A stretch of DNA of 64,000 nucleotides, taken from Variovorax paradoxus_P. Its GTDB lineage: Bacteria > Pseudomonadota > Gammaproteobacteria > Burkholderiales > Burkholderiaceae_C. The position numbers and the translations under genes were made by a program. The stretch lies in NCBI RefSeq assembly GCF_050627025.1, contig NZ_CP192472.1, one strand, 5' to 3'. Below are positions 50,299 through 58,213 of the stretch, piece by piece (positions within the stretch are counted from its first letter, which is position 1; each line of letters starts with the position of its first letter). The notes under the pieces are model-generated. The model was not told the DNA's origin and searched no databases. It worked only from the letters and a program-made list of their open reading frames with translations.

Positions 50299-51051
50299 CT
50301 AGCCGCGCTGCAGCAGCGCGGGTACGCCGGAAGCCAGCATCGCCACGCCCGATGCCGTCAGCAGCCCCAGCACCAGCTTTCGGAATGCCGCCTCGCTGAT
50401 GCCAATGTAGAGCCGAGCGCCCAGCAGCACCGGTACCGCGACAGCCAATGCCACCACGCCCAGCAGTGGCACCATCGAGCGGCCGATGCTGCCGCTCGCC
50501 AGATGGATGGCAAACGCCACGACGAGCATCGAAAGGTTGAAGTTCTGGATCACCGCGCGCTGCGTATCGCGCTGGAAGCCGCGCAGCGTGCACCAGAGCG
50601 TGGGAATAGTGCCCGAGAAGCCGCCGATGCCGGCCATGGCACCGCCGATGGTTCCGGCGATCCCATCGGCGATTCGCCCGCCGAAGGTCACCTTGGGCAG
50701 GTGCTGCGACATCAGCATGGCAGGACACCAAAGCACCAGCAGCACCCCGAGGCAGACCTTGAAGAGCACAAGATCGAGATGCGGCAGCAGCCACACACCG
50801 AAAGGCACGCCGACCAGCCCGCCAACTACGAAGGGCCACAACACATGCTTGTCAAAAGTGCGGCGCACTGTAACGGCCGCAATCACCTGGCCCGTGAGCG
50901 CGCCGAATAGCGAGAGCACGGCAGCCAGTTGCGGCTCCAGGGTCCAGGCCCAGACCGACATTGCCACCAGGCCGAATGCAAAGCCCGACAAGCCCTGCAC
51001 AAAACCCGCCAGCATGGCGCCGGCAATCACATACACATACAAGGCCTGCAT
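50299..51051 (-). CDS. TauE/SafE family anion exporter
   Basis: A 250-residue, roughly 8-helix TauE/SafE protein. The first half has the family motif GAMLAGFVQGLSGFAFGLVA, and the second half repeats it as GAMAGIGGFSGTIPTLWC. Members export sulphite, sulphoacetate or similar organosulphonates, but many have unknown substrates. The ATG at 51051 is followed immediately upstream by a perfect 9-bp-arm dyad that covers the ribosome-binding region. It converges with the ArsC-like gene. Confidence 0.85.
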   Translation of the reverse strand: MQALYVYVIAGAMLAGFVQGLSGFAFGLVAMSVWAWTLEPQLAAVLSLFGALTGQVIAAVTVRRTFDKHVLWPFVVGGLVGVPFGVWLLPHLDLVLFKVCLGVLLVLWCPAMLMSQHLPKVTFGGRIADGIAGTIGGAMAGIGGFSGTIPTLWCTLRGFQRDTQRAVIQNFNLSMLVVAFAIHLASGSIGRSMVPLLGVVALAVAVPVLLGARLYIGISEAAFRKLVLGLLTASGVAMLASGVPALLQRG

Positions 51052-51072
51052 GCGGCCGATGATATCGGCCGC
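51052..51072. promoter_or_regulatory. Perfect dyad abutting the TauE start codon
   Basis: GCGGCCGAT-GAT-ATCGGCCGC, 9-bp perfect arms with a 3-bp spacer, touching the ATG on the minus strand. There is no other ribosome site. In the mRNA it would form a tight hairpin over the initiation region; in DNA it would be a good dimeric-repressor site. Confidence 0.6.
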
Positions 51073-51109
51073 ATCCGCACCGCCACGTTGGCGGCACCAC
51101 CCCTGAACG

Positions 51110-52363
51110 TCAGGCCGAAGCGGGCAGCAGCGCCGTTCGGCGCGCCTTGGTCACATTGAATGCGCTGGCAACCAGCACACCCTGCACCAGGGCCAGGCCG
51201 ACGATCACGCTCGTGTACTGGGCATGGTCCATGAGCCGGCCGAACACCAGCGGCGCCAGCGCCTGGCCGATGTCCAGGCCCGCGTACACCACGCCATACA
51301 CGCGCCCCGTGGCGTTGGGCGGTGTCGAGCGCTTGACCAAGAGGTCGCGCGAAGGCCCGGCCACGCCAGACACAAACCCCATCACACCGAACAGCACCGG
51401 CACCAGCACCGGCGGGAACTGCGCAAAGGCCAGCACCAGCGCAACGGCCGCTGCAATGCCGAAGCCGGCTCCCACGATGCGCTCGCAGCGCGAGGGATCG
51501 GAGGCCAGAAAGCCGCCCGCCACCATGCCGGCCGCGCTGGCCACCATGTACACCGTAAGGCAAACCGCCACCAGCGCCACCGGCACCGCATGCAGGTGGC
51601 CTGCCGCCACCGGCGCGAAGGTCTGCACCACGCTGATCACGACGGCATACAAGAAGAAGAAGCCGAAGCACATCCACACGGCCGGAATGCGCAGAAAGTC
51701 GAACTCGCCGCCGATGGGTGCCGGCTCGCCGTGACCGGTGGCTTTTTGCACCGCCTTCACGTCCAGCGCCAGCACGCTGCGATAGATCCAGAGCACCAAG
51801 AGCACCACGATGGCCAGCGCACCTGCCGATGCCAACGCCACGCGCCACGAATAGGCAATGGCAATCGGCACCACGAAGGCAGGCGCCAGCGCCCAGCCCA
51901 GGCTGCCGGTAATTCCGTGCACGCTGTAGGCGTGACCCAGCCGCGTGGGTGCAACCTTGCGGTTGAAGAGTGTGTAGTCGACAGGGTGGAACACGCCATT
52001 GCCGATGCCGCCGACGATCGCGCAGGCCAGCAGCATCCAGTAGCTCTGGGCCAGGGCGTAGCCGAAAGCTGCCAGCGCCAGCGCACCAAGGCCCACGAAG
52101 AGCACCGGCCGCGGACCGAGCTTGTCGACGATGAAACCAGAAGCCGCCTGCACGATGCACGACACCACGAAGAACACCGTCAGGACCGCGCCGAGTTCGG
52201 TGTAGCTCACGTTGAAGGCGTCCTTCAACCAGGGAAACAGTGGCGCCAGGATCAGTTGGCTGAAGTGGCTGATGGCATGGGCCAGGCCCACTAAGCCGAT
52301 CAACTGGGCATCGCTGCGCAGGTTGGTCGAAGGGGTGGTTGTCGGAGAGGAGGTTGAAGACAT
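51110..52363 (-). CDS. MFS transporter
   Basis: A 417-residue, 12-helix major facilitator. The segment GIGNGVFHPVDYTLFNRKV after helix 4 resembles the fosmidomycin-resistance (Fsr) subgroup; GFIVDKLGPRPVLFVGLG between helices 2 and 3 is the usual loop motif. The start at 52363 gives a polar Ser/Thr-rich lead. It diverges from an AraC-type gene, with a perfect dyad between them, so the AraC protein probably controls its expression. Substrate unknown. Confidence 0.85.
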   Translation of the reverse strand: MSSTSSPTTTPSTNLRSDAQLIGLVGLAHAISHFSQLILAPLFPWLKDAFNVSYTELGAVLTVFFVVSCIVQAASGFIVDKLGPRPVLFVGLGALALAAFGYALAQSYWMLLACAIVGGIGNGVFHPVDYTLFNRKVAPTRLGHAYSVHGITGSLGWALAPAFVVPIAIAYSWRVALASAGALAIVVLLVLWIYRSVLALDVKAVQKATGHGEPAPIGGEFDFLRIPAVWMCFGFFFLYAVVISVVQTFAPVAAGHLHAVPVALVAVCLTVYMVASAAGMVAGGFLASDPSRCERIVGAGFGIAAAVALVLAFAQFPPVLVPVLFGVMGFVSGVAGPSRDLLVKRSTPPNATGRVYGVVYAGLDIGQALAPLVFGRLMDHAQYTSVIVGLALVQGVLVASAFNVTKARRTALLPASA

Positions 52364-52431
52364 GGATTGCTACAAAAAACCGCGCAGGCACCGATGCTAT
52401 GCCCGCAGGTCGCGGCAGAATGGCGATACAG

Positions 52432-52446
52432 CGACAACATTTGTCG
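52432..52446. promoter_or_regulatory. Dyad between the MFS and AraC genes
   Basis: CGACAA-CAT-TTGTCG, 6-bp perfect arms, in the 88-bp gap between divergent genes and five bases before the AraC start codon. A likely binding site shared by the two promoters. Confidence 0.5.
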
Positions 52447-52451
52447 AAACC

Positions 52452-53348
52452 ATGCCAAGCGCCGTTTCTCCCCCTTTTTCGCCCGACGCCGGAAGCCCTC
52501 GCGCCGCCAAGCCGCGCGGCCCGAACGTGGCACCGGTCACCAGCGTCGCCTCGCTCACGCCGCACCTCTACGCACCCGACGCGGTGCGGCCGTTGCGCGC
52601 CAAAGAACATTTCCTGAGCGCCGACACCTTTGTCGAGCTGCACCAGCACCCGTGGCCGCAGCTGACCTTCTCCACGCGCGGCGTGATCCGGCTCAGCACG
52701 CAGGACGGCAGCTACATCGTGCCGCCCTCTCGCGCAGTCTGGGTGCCGGCCAACATGCCACACAGCATCATGCTAATAGAAGATGCGGAGCTGCGCACCG
52801 TGTACCTGCATGCCTGGCTCGGACCGCCGTGGGAGAAGTGCGAAGTGCTCGAAATCAGCCCCCTGTTGCGTGCGCTGATGCTCGCGCTCGACACCACGCC
52901 TGATGGGCTGCCACCAAGCGACCCGCATGCACCCCAGCGCGAACGCATGATCGCCCCGCTGCTGGTCGACGAGCTGGAGCGTGCCACGCAAATTCGCATC
53001 GATGTGCCGCTGCCCACAGACAAGCGGCTGCGCCAGCTTTGCGAAGCGCTGCTGCGCAACCCGGCTGACCGCGCGACGCTGGCCGAGCGCGCCGCCGCCA
53101 TCGGCGCGAGCGAGCGGACCGTGGCGCGGCTCTTTCGCGACCAGCTCGGGATGAGCTGGCAGCAGTGGCGCCAGCAGGCCGTCATGGCGCACGCACTGCC
53201 GCTGCTGGCACGCGGCATGGCGGTGAGCCAGGTGGCGGCAGCCAGCGGCTATGCCACCGACAGCGCGTTCTGCGCCATGTTCAAGGCGGCCACCGGCCGT
53301 TCGCCGACATCGTTCCAGCACCGCAAGCGCTCGGCCGCGCTCGCCTGA
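52452..53348 (+). CDS. AraC family transcriptional regulator
   Basis: A 298-residue AraC-type protein with an N-terminal cupin sensing domain (HFLSADTFVELHQHPWPQLT, with the H-x-H pattern) and a C-terminal double HTH: ATLAERAAAIGASERTVARL and ISQ-type second helix in GMAVSQVAAASGYATDSAF, ending in FKAATGRSPTSFQHR. The ATG at 52452 is the first start compatible with the divergent MFS promoter; the longer frame overlaps the MFS gene. It likely controls the neighbouring MFS exporter. Ligand unknown. Confidence 0.87.
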   Translation: MPSAVSPPFSPDAGSPRAAKPRGPNVAPVTSVASLTPHLYAPDAVRPLRAKEHFLSADTFVELHQHPWPQLTFSTRGVIRLSTQDGSYIVPPSRAVWVPANMPHSIMLIEDAELRTVYLHAWLGPPWEKCEVLEISPLLRALMLALDTTPDGLPPSDPHAPQRERMIAPLLVDELERATQIRIDVPLPTDKRLRQLCEALLRNPADRATLAERAAAIGASERTVARLFRDQLGMSWQQWRQQAVMAHALPLLARGMAVSQVAAASGYATDSAFCAMFKAATGRSPTSFQHRKRSAALA

Positions 53349-53435
53349 CGCCCTGGCATCAGGTCAAGCCGTCACGGCGCTCTGGCAAGATCGGCGGGCC
53401 CCAAAAAACCACGGACCCTCCGACCGACCTGCCCC

Positions 53436-54152
53436 ATGGCGCCCATTTCCCGATCGCATCGCCCCTTGACCTGGACCGCAGACATCGGCGAGCGCATGCG
53501 CTCCCTCTTCTGGCTCAAGGCAATCGGCACCACGGTGTTCACCTGGGTTTTTTTCATCGGCTATTTCCATCTGCTCCGCAACCCTGCGTACCCGGTCGTG
53601 GTGATGCCGCTCACCGCGCTGGACCACCTGATTCCGTTCCAGCCCTACACGCTGGGGGCGTACCTGTCGCTCTGGTTCTACGTGGGCATTGCGCCCGGAC
53701 TGCAGTTGGGCTTTCGAGAGCTGGTGGTCTACGGCCTGTGGATCGGCGCGCTGTGCCTTACGGGCCTGGGCCTCTTCTACTTCTGGCCGACGCAAATTCC
53801 ACCGCTTGCCATCGACGTGTCGGGCTACCCCGGCTTTGCGATGCTGCAAGGGGTGGATGCCGCAGGCAACGCCTGCCCTTCCATGCACGTGGCCGTGGCC
53901 ATCTTCACGGCCATACGCCTGGACCACGTCTTGCGCGAAGCACGCACACCCGTTTTTCTGCGCCTTGCCAACTGGTTCTGGTTTGCCGCCATTGCCTACT
54001 CGACGCTCGCCGTCAAGCAGCACGTGGTGCTCGACGCAGTGGCCGGTGCATTGCTGGGAATGGCCTTCGCGCTCCCCTCGCTCCGGTGGCGCCCCGTGTA
54101 CAGAAACCGGGGCAATACTTTGGTTGGAGCGGATATCATTGGCCATCACTGA
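53436..54152 (+). CDS. PAP2-family membrane phosphatase
   Basis: A 238-residue, six-helix protein of the PAP2 superfamily. Catalytic motifs are CPSMHVAVAIFTAIRL (the PSxH motif) and YSTLAVKQHVVLDAVAGALL (the H-x3-D motif). Motif 1 (K-x6-RP) is not clearly visible. Such enzymes remove phosphate from lipid phosphates at the membrane surface. It precedes an acyl carrier protein and a ketosynthase on the same strand, so it may act on a special lipid. Confidence 0.8.
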   Translation: MAPISRSHRPLTWTADIGERMRSLFWLKAIGTTVFTWVFFIGYFHLLRNPAYPVVVMPLTALDHLIPFQPYTLGAYLSLWFYVGIAPGLQLGFRELVVYGLWIGALCLTGLGLFYFWPTQIPPLAIDVSGYPGFAMLQGVDAAGNACPSMHVAVAIFTAIRLDHVLREARTPVFLRLANWFWFAAIAYSTLAVKQHVVLDAVAGALLGMAFALPSLRWRPVYRNRGNTLVGADIIGHH

Positions 54153-54246
54153 CCCACAAGCCGAGCGAGGAAGGGGTCGATCCCATGGAGCACCCTGAAG
54201 GGTGACGATCGATCAGCGGCTGGCACACGACAACAGGCATGGCACG

Positions 54247-54489
54247 ATGAGTTCGCTGAAGGAATTGCAGGACCTGATCCACGAGAAGTACGGCATCGAG
54301 CCGTCAAAGCTCGACCCCAACGCGTCGATGCGCGAAACCGGCGGACTCGATTCGCTGGCATTGGCCGAGTTCCTGTTTGCCATTGAAGACCACTTCGGCA
54401 TCACCATGCCCGACGACGACGCGAACATCGACACACTGGGCGAGTTGGCGTTGCTGGTCGACAAGGTCAGGGCCGCGAAAACAGCGTGA
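54247..54489 (+). CDS. Acyl carrier protein
   Basis: An 80-residue ACP: MSSLKELQDLIHEKYGIEPS, then the phosphopantetheine site GGLDSLALAEFLFAIEDHFG, with Ser in DSL, and an acidic helix (MPDDDANIDTLGELALLV). It is not the housekeeping ACP of fatty-acid synthesis, which lies with fabD/fabG/fabF. The ATG at 54247 is preferred over a GTG 45 bp upstream. Its stop codon overlaps the start of the ketosynthase gene, so they are translationally coupled. Confidence 0.9.
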   Translation: MSSLKELQDLIHEKYGIEPSKLDPNASMRETGGLDSLALAEFLFAIEDHFGITMPDDDANIDTLGELALLVDKVRAAKTA

Positions 54490-55694
54490 ACCACGAGGTC
54501 TGCGTCACCGGCCTCGGCGTCATGGCGCCGCACGGCGGCGAGCCCGATGCGCTGTTCCAGGCGCTGCTCGATGGCCAGTCGGCCATTCGCCCGATCTTTC
54601 CCGAGCTACCCAAGCCAGCTGCCGCAGCCACGGTGGCATTTGACGAAACACGCTGGTTTACCAAGCTGCAGCTCGCCGGCGTCGACCGCGTCAGCCAGCT
54701 TGCCGTGGCAGCCGCCGATCTTGCGCTGCAAGACGCGGGCTTCGACCGTGCAAACGCCGATCCCGAGCGCATCGGCATCTACGCCGGGTGCGGCATGGGC
54801 GGCGCCGCGGCACTCGAGGCCGCCTACCGCGGCGGCACGCGCGTGCCGCCGCTCACCATTCCGGCCTTCATGCCCAACGCGCCCGCGGCGCACGTGGCCA
54901 TGCGCAATGGCGTGCAGGGGCCGGTGCTTACCTATTCGGTGGCCTGCGCGTCGTCGTCGGTTGCCATTGCCGAAGCTGCAAAGGCCATCCAACGCGGCGA
55001 AGTCGACCTGGCGATTGCCGGCGGCAGCGAGGCGCTCATCGTCCCGGGCGTGGTGCTGGCGTGGCAGGCCATGCAGACGCTGGCCAGCTTCCAGCCCGGT
55101 GAAGCGGCCGGCGCGGTGCGGCCCTTTGCCAGCGACCGCAGCGGCTTTGCACTCGGCGAAGGCGCAGCTTTCCTGGTTCTCGAATCCGCCGAACACGCGC
55201 GCGCGCGGAGCGCCCGCAGCTATGCCACGCTGGCCGGCTGGGGCCTGAGCAGCGATGCCACCCACCTCACCAAACCCGACGCGCCGGGCCAGGCGCGCGC
55301 GCTGCGCCAGGCGCTGCGGCAAGCTGGCCTCGCACCGCGCGACGTGGGCTACTGCAACGCGCACGGCACGGCCACGCGCATCGGCGACGTGGTCGAGCGC
55401 AACGCGCTGGCGGACGTGTGGGGCGACGATTTCGACCGGCTGCGCGTCAGCTCTACCAAGGCGCTGCACGGCCACATGCTCGGTGCGGCGGGTGCAATCG
55501 AAGCGCTCATCACCGTGCTTGCGCTGCATCGCAAACAGTTGCCGCCCAACGCCCACTGCAACGAGATCGATCCGGCCTGCAGCATGAACCTCGTGTCCGC
55601 GCAGCAAACCAGCGCACCAACCATCGAAGCGGCCGTCAGCAACTCCTTCGCTTTCGGCGGCACCAACTCCGTGCTGCTCTTTCGCCGCGCCTAG
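54486..55694 (+). CDS. Beta-ketoacyl-ACP synthase (FabF type, GTG start)
   Basis: A 402-residue ketosynthase. The active-site Cys is in TYSVACASSSVAIAEAAKAI, the two histidines in YCNAHGTATRIGD and STKALHGHMLGAAGAIEALI. The GTG start overlaps the ACP stop codon by 4 bp. It catalyses Claisen condensation on the adjacent carrier protein. No ketoreductase or thioesterase gene is beside it, so it belongs to a small or dispersed lipid or polyene pathway together with the PAP2 protein. The gene converges with a LysR regulator with a 4-bp overlap. Confidence 0.9.
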   Translation: MNHEVCVTGLGVMAPHGGEPDALFQALLDGQSAIRPIFPELPKPAAAATVAFDETRWFTKLQLAGVDRVSQLAVAAADLALQDAGFDRANADPERIGIYAGCGMGGAAALEAAYRGGTRVPPLTIPAFMPNAPAAHVAMRNGVQGPVLTYSVACASSSVAIAEAAKAIQRGEVDLAIAGGSEALIVPGVVLAWQAMQTLASFQPGEAAGAVRPFASDRSGFALGEGAAFLVLESAEHARARSARSYATLAGWGLSSDATHLTKPDAPGQARALRQALRQAGLAPRDVGYCNAHGTATRIGDVVERNALADVWGDDFDRLRVSSTKALHGHMLGAAGAIEALITVLALHRKQLPPNAHCNEIDPACSMNLVSAQQTSAPTIEAAVSNSFAFGGTNSVLLFRRA

Positions 55695-56599
55695 CCGGGC
55701 GGCAACTGCTGCGAAGCGCCGGCCTCACTGAGCCACTCGACAAACGCTTCCGCAAGCGGGTCGGCTGTCCTGTTCGGCGCCATGAAAACGCTATAGCCCC
55801 GGCTTGACGGCGCCCGGTGCGGGCAGGCCAGCACCAACTCTTGCGAACGCAGCTCGCGCTCGACGAAATAGTGCGGCACCAGCCCCACGCCAAGGTCTGC
55901 GCGCACCGCAGCCACCAGTGACGAGAAAAGATCGAAGCGGTGCCCAGCCACCAGGTTTTCGGGCGGCCGTGCATGTGCCGTCTGCGCGAACCATTCTTCC
56001 CACGCGCCCATGCGGGTGCGCAGCTGCAGCAGCGGCGCAGCGCGAAAGTCGCCGCGCGCCATTGCGGGCCGGCCCTTGGCGTGGGGCGAGCACACCGCAA
56101 CGCAAAACTCGTCCATCAGGGGCCGCGCATTGGCGCCCGGCCACACGGCGTCGTCGTATTGCACGCCAACGTCGAAAGGCATGTCCTCCATGTAGAGCTC
56201 GGTCGGAAAGACCTGCAGGTGCAGGCTGCAACCCGGATGCCGTGCAATGAACTGCGGCAGCCGCGGCAGCAGCCAACCGTCTGCCAGAACCGGCACCGCG
56301 CCCACAATCAGCCGCAGCCCGTCCGCGTGCTGCGCCATGGCTTCGAGCGTGTGGTTCTGCAGCCGAAGCAGATCGCCGGCAATCTGCCCGTGATAACGGC
56401 GTCCGGCGTCGGTGAGTTCGGTGCCTCTCGCCGTGCGCTGCACCAGCCGCACGCCAATCTGCGATTCGAGAAGCCGCAATTGCTGGCTCACCGCGCTGTG
56501 GGTGAGGCACAGTTCCTCTGCCGCCTTACCGACGCCGTGATGGCGCGCCACCGCGTCGAAGATCAGCAGCGCACGAGTGCTAGGAATGTGGCGGCGCAT
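55691..56599 (-). CDS. LysR family transcriptional regulator
   Basis: A 302-residue LysR regulator: the N-terminal HTH is STRALLIFDAVARHHGVGKA with AEELCLTHSAVSQQLRLLES, followed by the type-2 periplasmic-like effector domain (LRLIVGAVPVLADGWLLPRL). The start at 56599 is clear. It diverges from the M20 peptidase gene 151 bp away, and converges with the ketosynthase. Targets may be the peptidase; no LysR T-N11-A box was confirmed by eye. Confidence 0.87.
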   Translation of the reverse strand: MRRHIPSTRALLIFDAVARHHGVGKAAEELCLTHSAVSQQLRLLESQIGVRLVQRTARGTELTDAGRRYHGQIAGDLLRLQNHTLEAMAQHADGLRLIVGAVPVLADGWLLPRLPQFIARHPGCSLHLQVFPTELYMEDMPFDVGVQYDDAVWPGANARPLMDEFCVAVCSPHAKGRPAMARGDFRAAPLLQLRTRMGAWEEWFAQTAHARPPENLVAGHRFDLFSSLVAAVRADLGVGLVPHYFVERELRSQELVLACPHRAPSSRGYSVFMAPNRTADPLAEAFVEWLSEAGASQQLPPG

Positions 56600-56750
56600 G
56601 GCTGGCTCGTTAGAAAAACTGACATCGCTGAAGATTAAACCAGAGCAGGCGAGCCCCGTGTCCGGAAGAATTGCTGACGGCGCCGCGCCGGCGGAGCCTT
56701 TGGTCGCTCCTCATCCGCTCCTTCTTCACTTCCAGGAACCTTCCGTCACC

Positions 56751-58103
56751 ATGTCCCACCGCGCGTCTTTTCGCCTCGCCCCCGTTGTCCTCGCCCTGGC
56801 CTGTGTTGCCGGAATCGTCCACGCACAAACGGGCGCGGTCACGGCCACGCCTGCACAGGTTCGGCCCGAAGTCGACAAGGTCTACACACAGCTCATGGGT
56901 TCGCCCGCTATCCAGAAGCTGCTCGACGCAGTCAAGGCCGACCACGAGCGCTCGGTCGAAGACCTGAAGATGCTGACGGAGATCGAGGCGCCTCCCTTCA
57001 AGGAGCAGAAGCGTGCAGAAGCCTTCCTGGCCCGCATGAAGGCGCATGGCCTCACCGACGCCAAGATCGACGCCGAAGGCAACGTGGTCGGCCTGCGCAA
57101 GGGCACCGGCAACGGGCCCAAGCTGCTGGTTTCGGCGCACCTCGACACCGTGTTTCCCGCCGGCACCGACGTGAAGGTGAAGGAGCGTGACGGCAAGCTT
57201 TATGCACCCGGCATTTCAGACGACACACGCGGCCTTTCGGTGCTGCTGTCGTGGCTCAAGGTGCTCAACGACAACAAGGTGCAAACCGTGGGCGACCTGT
57301 TGTTCGTCGGCAATGTCGGCGAAGAAGAACTCGGCAACCTGCGAGGCATGAAGGCGATCTTTCGCGACCATCTCGACATCGACGGCATGGTCGGCCTCGA
57401 GCCGGCAGCCGACGGCACGGTGCTGATGCTCGGCACGGGCAGCCACCGTTATGAAGTCACTTTCAAAGGCCCGGGCGGCCACAGCTTCGGAGCTTTTGGC
57501 CAGGTGCCCAGCGCCATCCACGGCATGGGCCGTGCCATTGCCAAGATTGCCGAAGTTCGCACGCCGAGCTTTCCGAAAACCACCTTCACGGTCGGCACCG
57601 TGGGCGGCGGCACATCGGTGAACACCATTGCGCCGGATGCCCGCATGGCGATCGACATTCGCTCGGACGAGATGGCGCCGCTGCTCGAAACCGAAAAGAA
57701 AATCCTCGCCGCCATCGACGAAGCCGTGGCCGAGGAGAACAAGCGCTGGAACGTGACCACGCTGAGCGCCAGCAACAAGCTGATCGGCGATCGTCCCGGC
57801 GGCCGCACCCCATCGGATTCGGTGATGGTGGAGGCAGCCACGCGCTCGAATACCGCCTTCGGCCAAAAAACCCTGCTGTCGGGCGCGAGCACAGATGCCA
57901 ACGTACCGATGTCTCTCGGCATCCCGGCAATCATCATCGGTGCGGGCGGCAAGACGGGCGGCTTCCATGCGCTGTCCGAGTGGATCGACGTGACGGACGG
58001 CTGGAAGGGCGCACAGAACTCGCTCGTCACCGTGCTGGGTCTCGTGGGAGTGCAAGGCACGACGGCGCCATTGCTCGAAAAGCGAGCCCCTCGCACCAAG
58101 TAG
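56751..58103 (+). CDS. Exported M20/M25/M40-family metallopeptidase
   Basis: A 450-residue zinc peptidase. A signal peptide covers about residues 1-25 (cut after VHA). Metal-binding motifs are SAHLDTVFPAGTD (H-x-D), DDTRG (second Asp), VGNVGEEELGN (catalytic Glu) and GLEPAADG, with a dimerisation domain between them (GGHSFGAFGQVPSA). Members cleave dipeptides or acylated amino acids; an export signal suggests periplasmic action. The start at 56751 is preferred over the longer frame into LysR DNA. Confidence 0.87.
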   Translation: MSHRASFRLAPVVLALACVAGIVHAQTGAVTATPAQVRPEVDKVYTQLMGSPAIQKLLDAVKADHERSVEDLKMLTEIEAPPFKEQKRAEAFLARMKAHGLTDAKIDAEGNVVGLRKGTGNGPKLLVSAHLDTVFPAGTDVKVKERDGKLYAPGISDDTRGLSVLLSWLKVLNDNKVQTVGDLLFVGNVGEEELGNLRGMKAIFRDHLDIDGMVGLEPAADGTVLMLGTGSHRYEVTFKGPGGHSFGAFGQVPSAIHGMGRAIAKIAEVRTPSFPKTTFTVGTVGGGTSVNTIAPDARMAIDIRSDEMAPLLETEKKILAAIDEAVAEENKRWNVTTLSASNKLIGDRPGGRTPSDSVMVEAATRSNTAFGQKTLLSGASTDANVPMSLGIPAIIIGAGGKTGGFHALSEWIDVTDGWKGAQNSLVTVLGLVGVQGTTAPLLEKRAPRTK

Positions 58104-58213
58104 GCGCGGGCAAAGGCGACCGGCCCGGACTCTCCGGTATGCTGGCGGGCGCCTCTCCACCCTCGCCCGCCGCGCACGTGCCGTCCGCTTCTGCCGTGCG
58201 CTCGTAACGCTTC

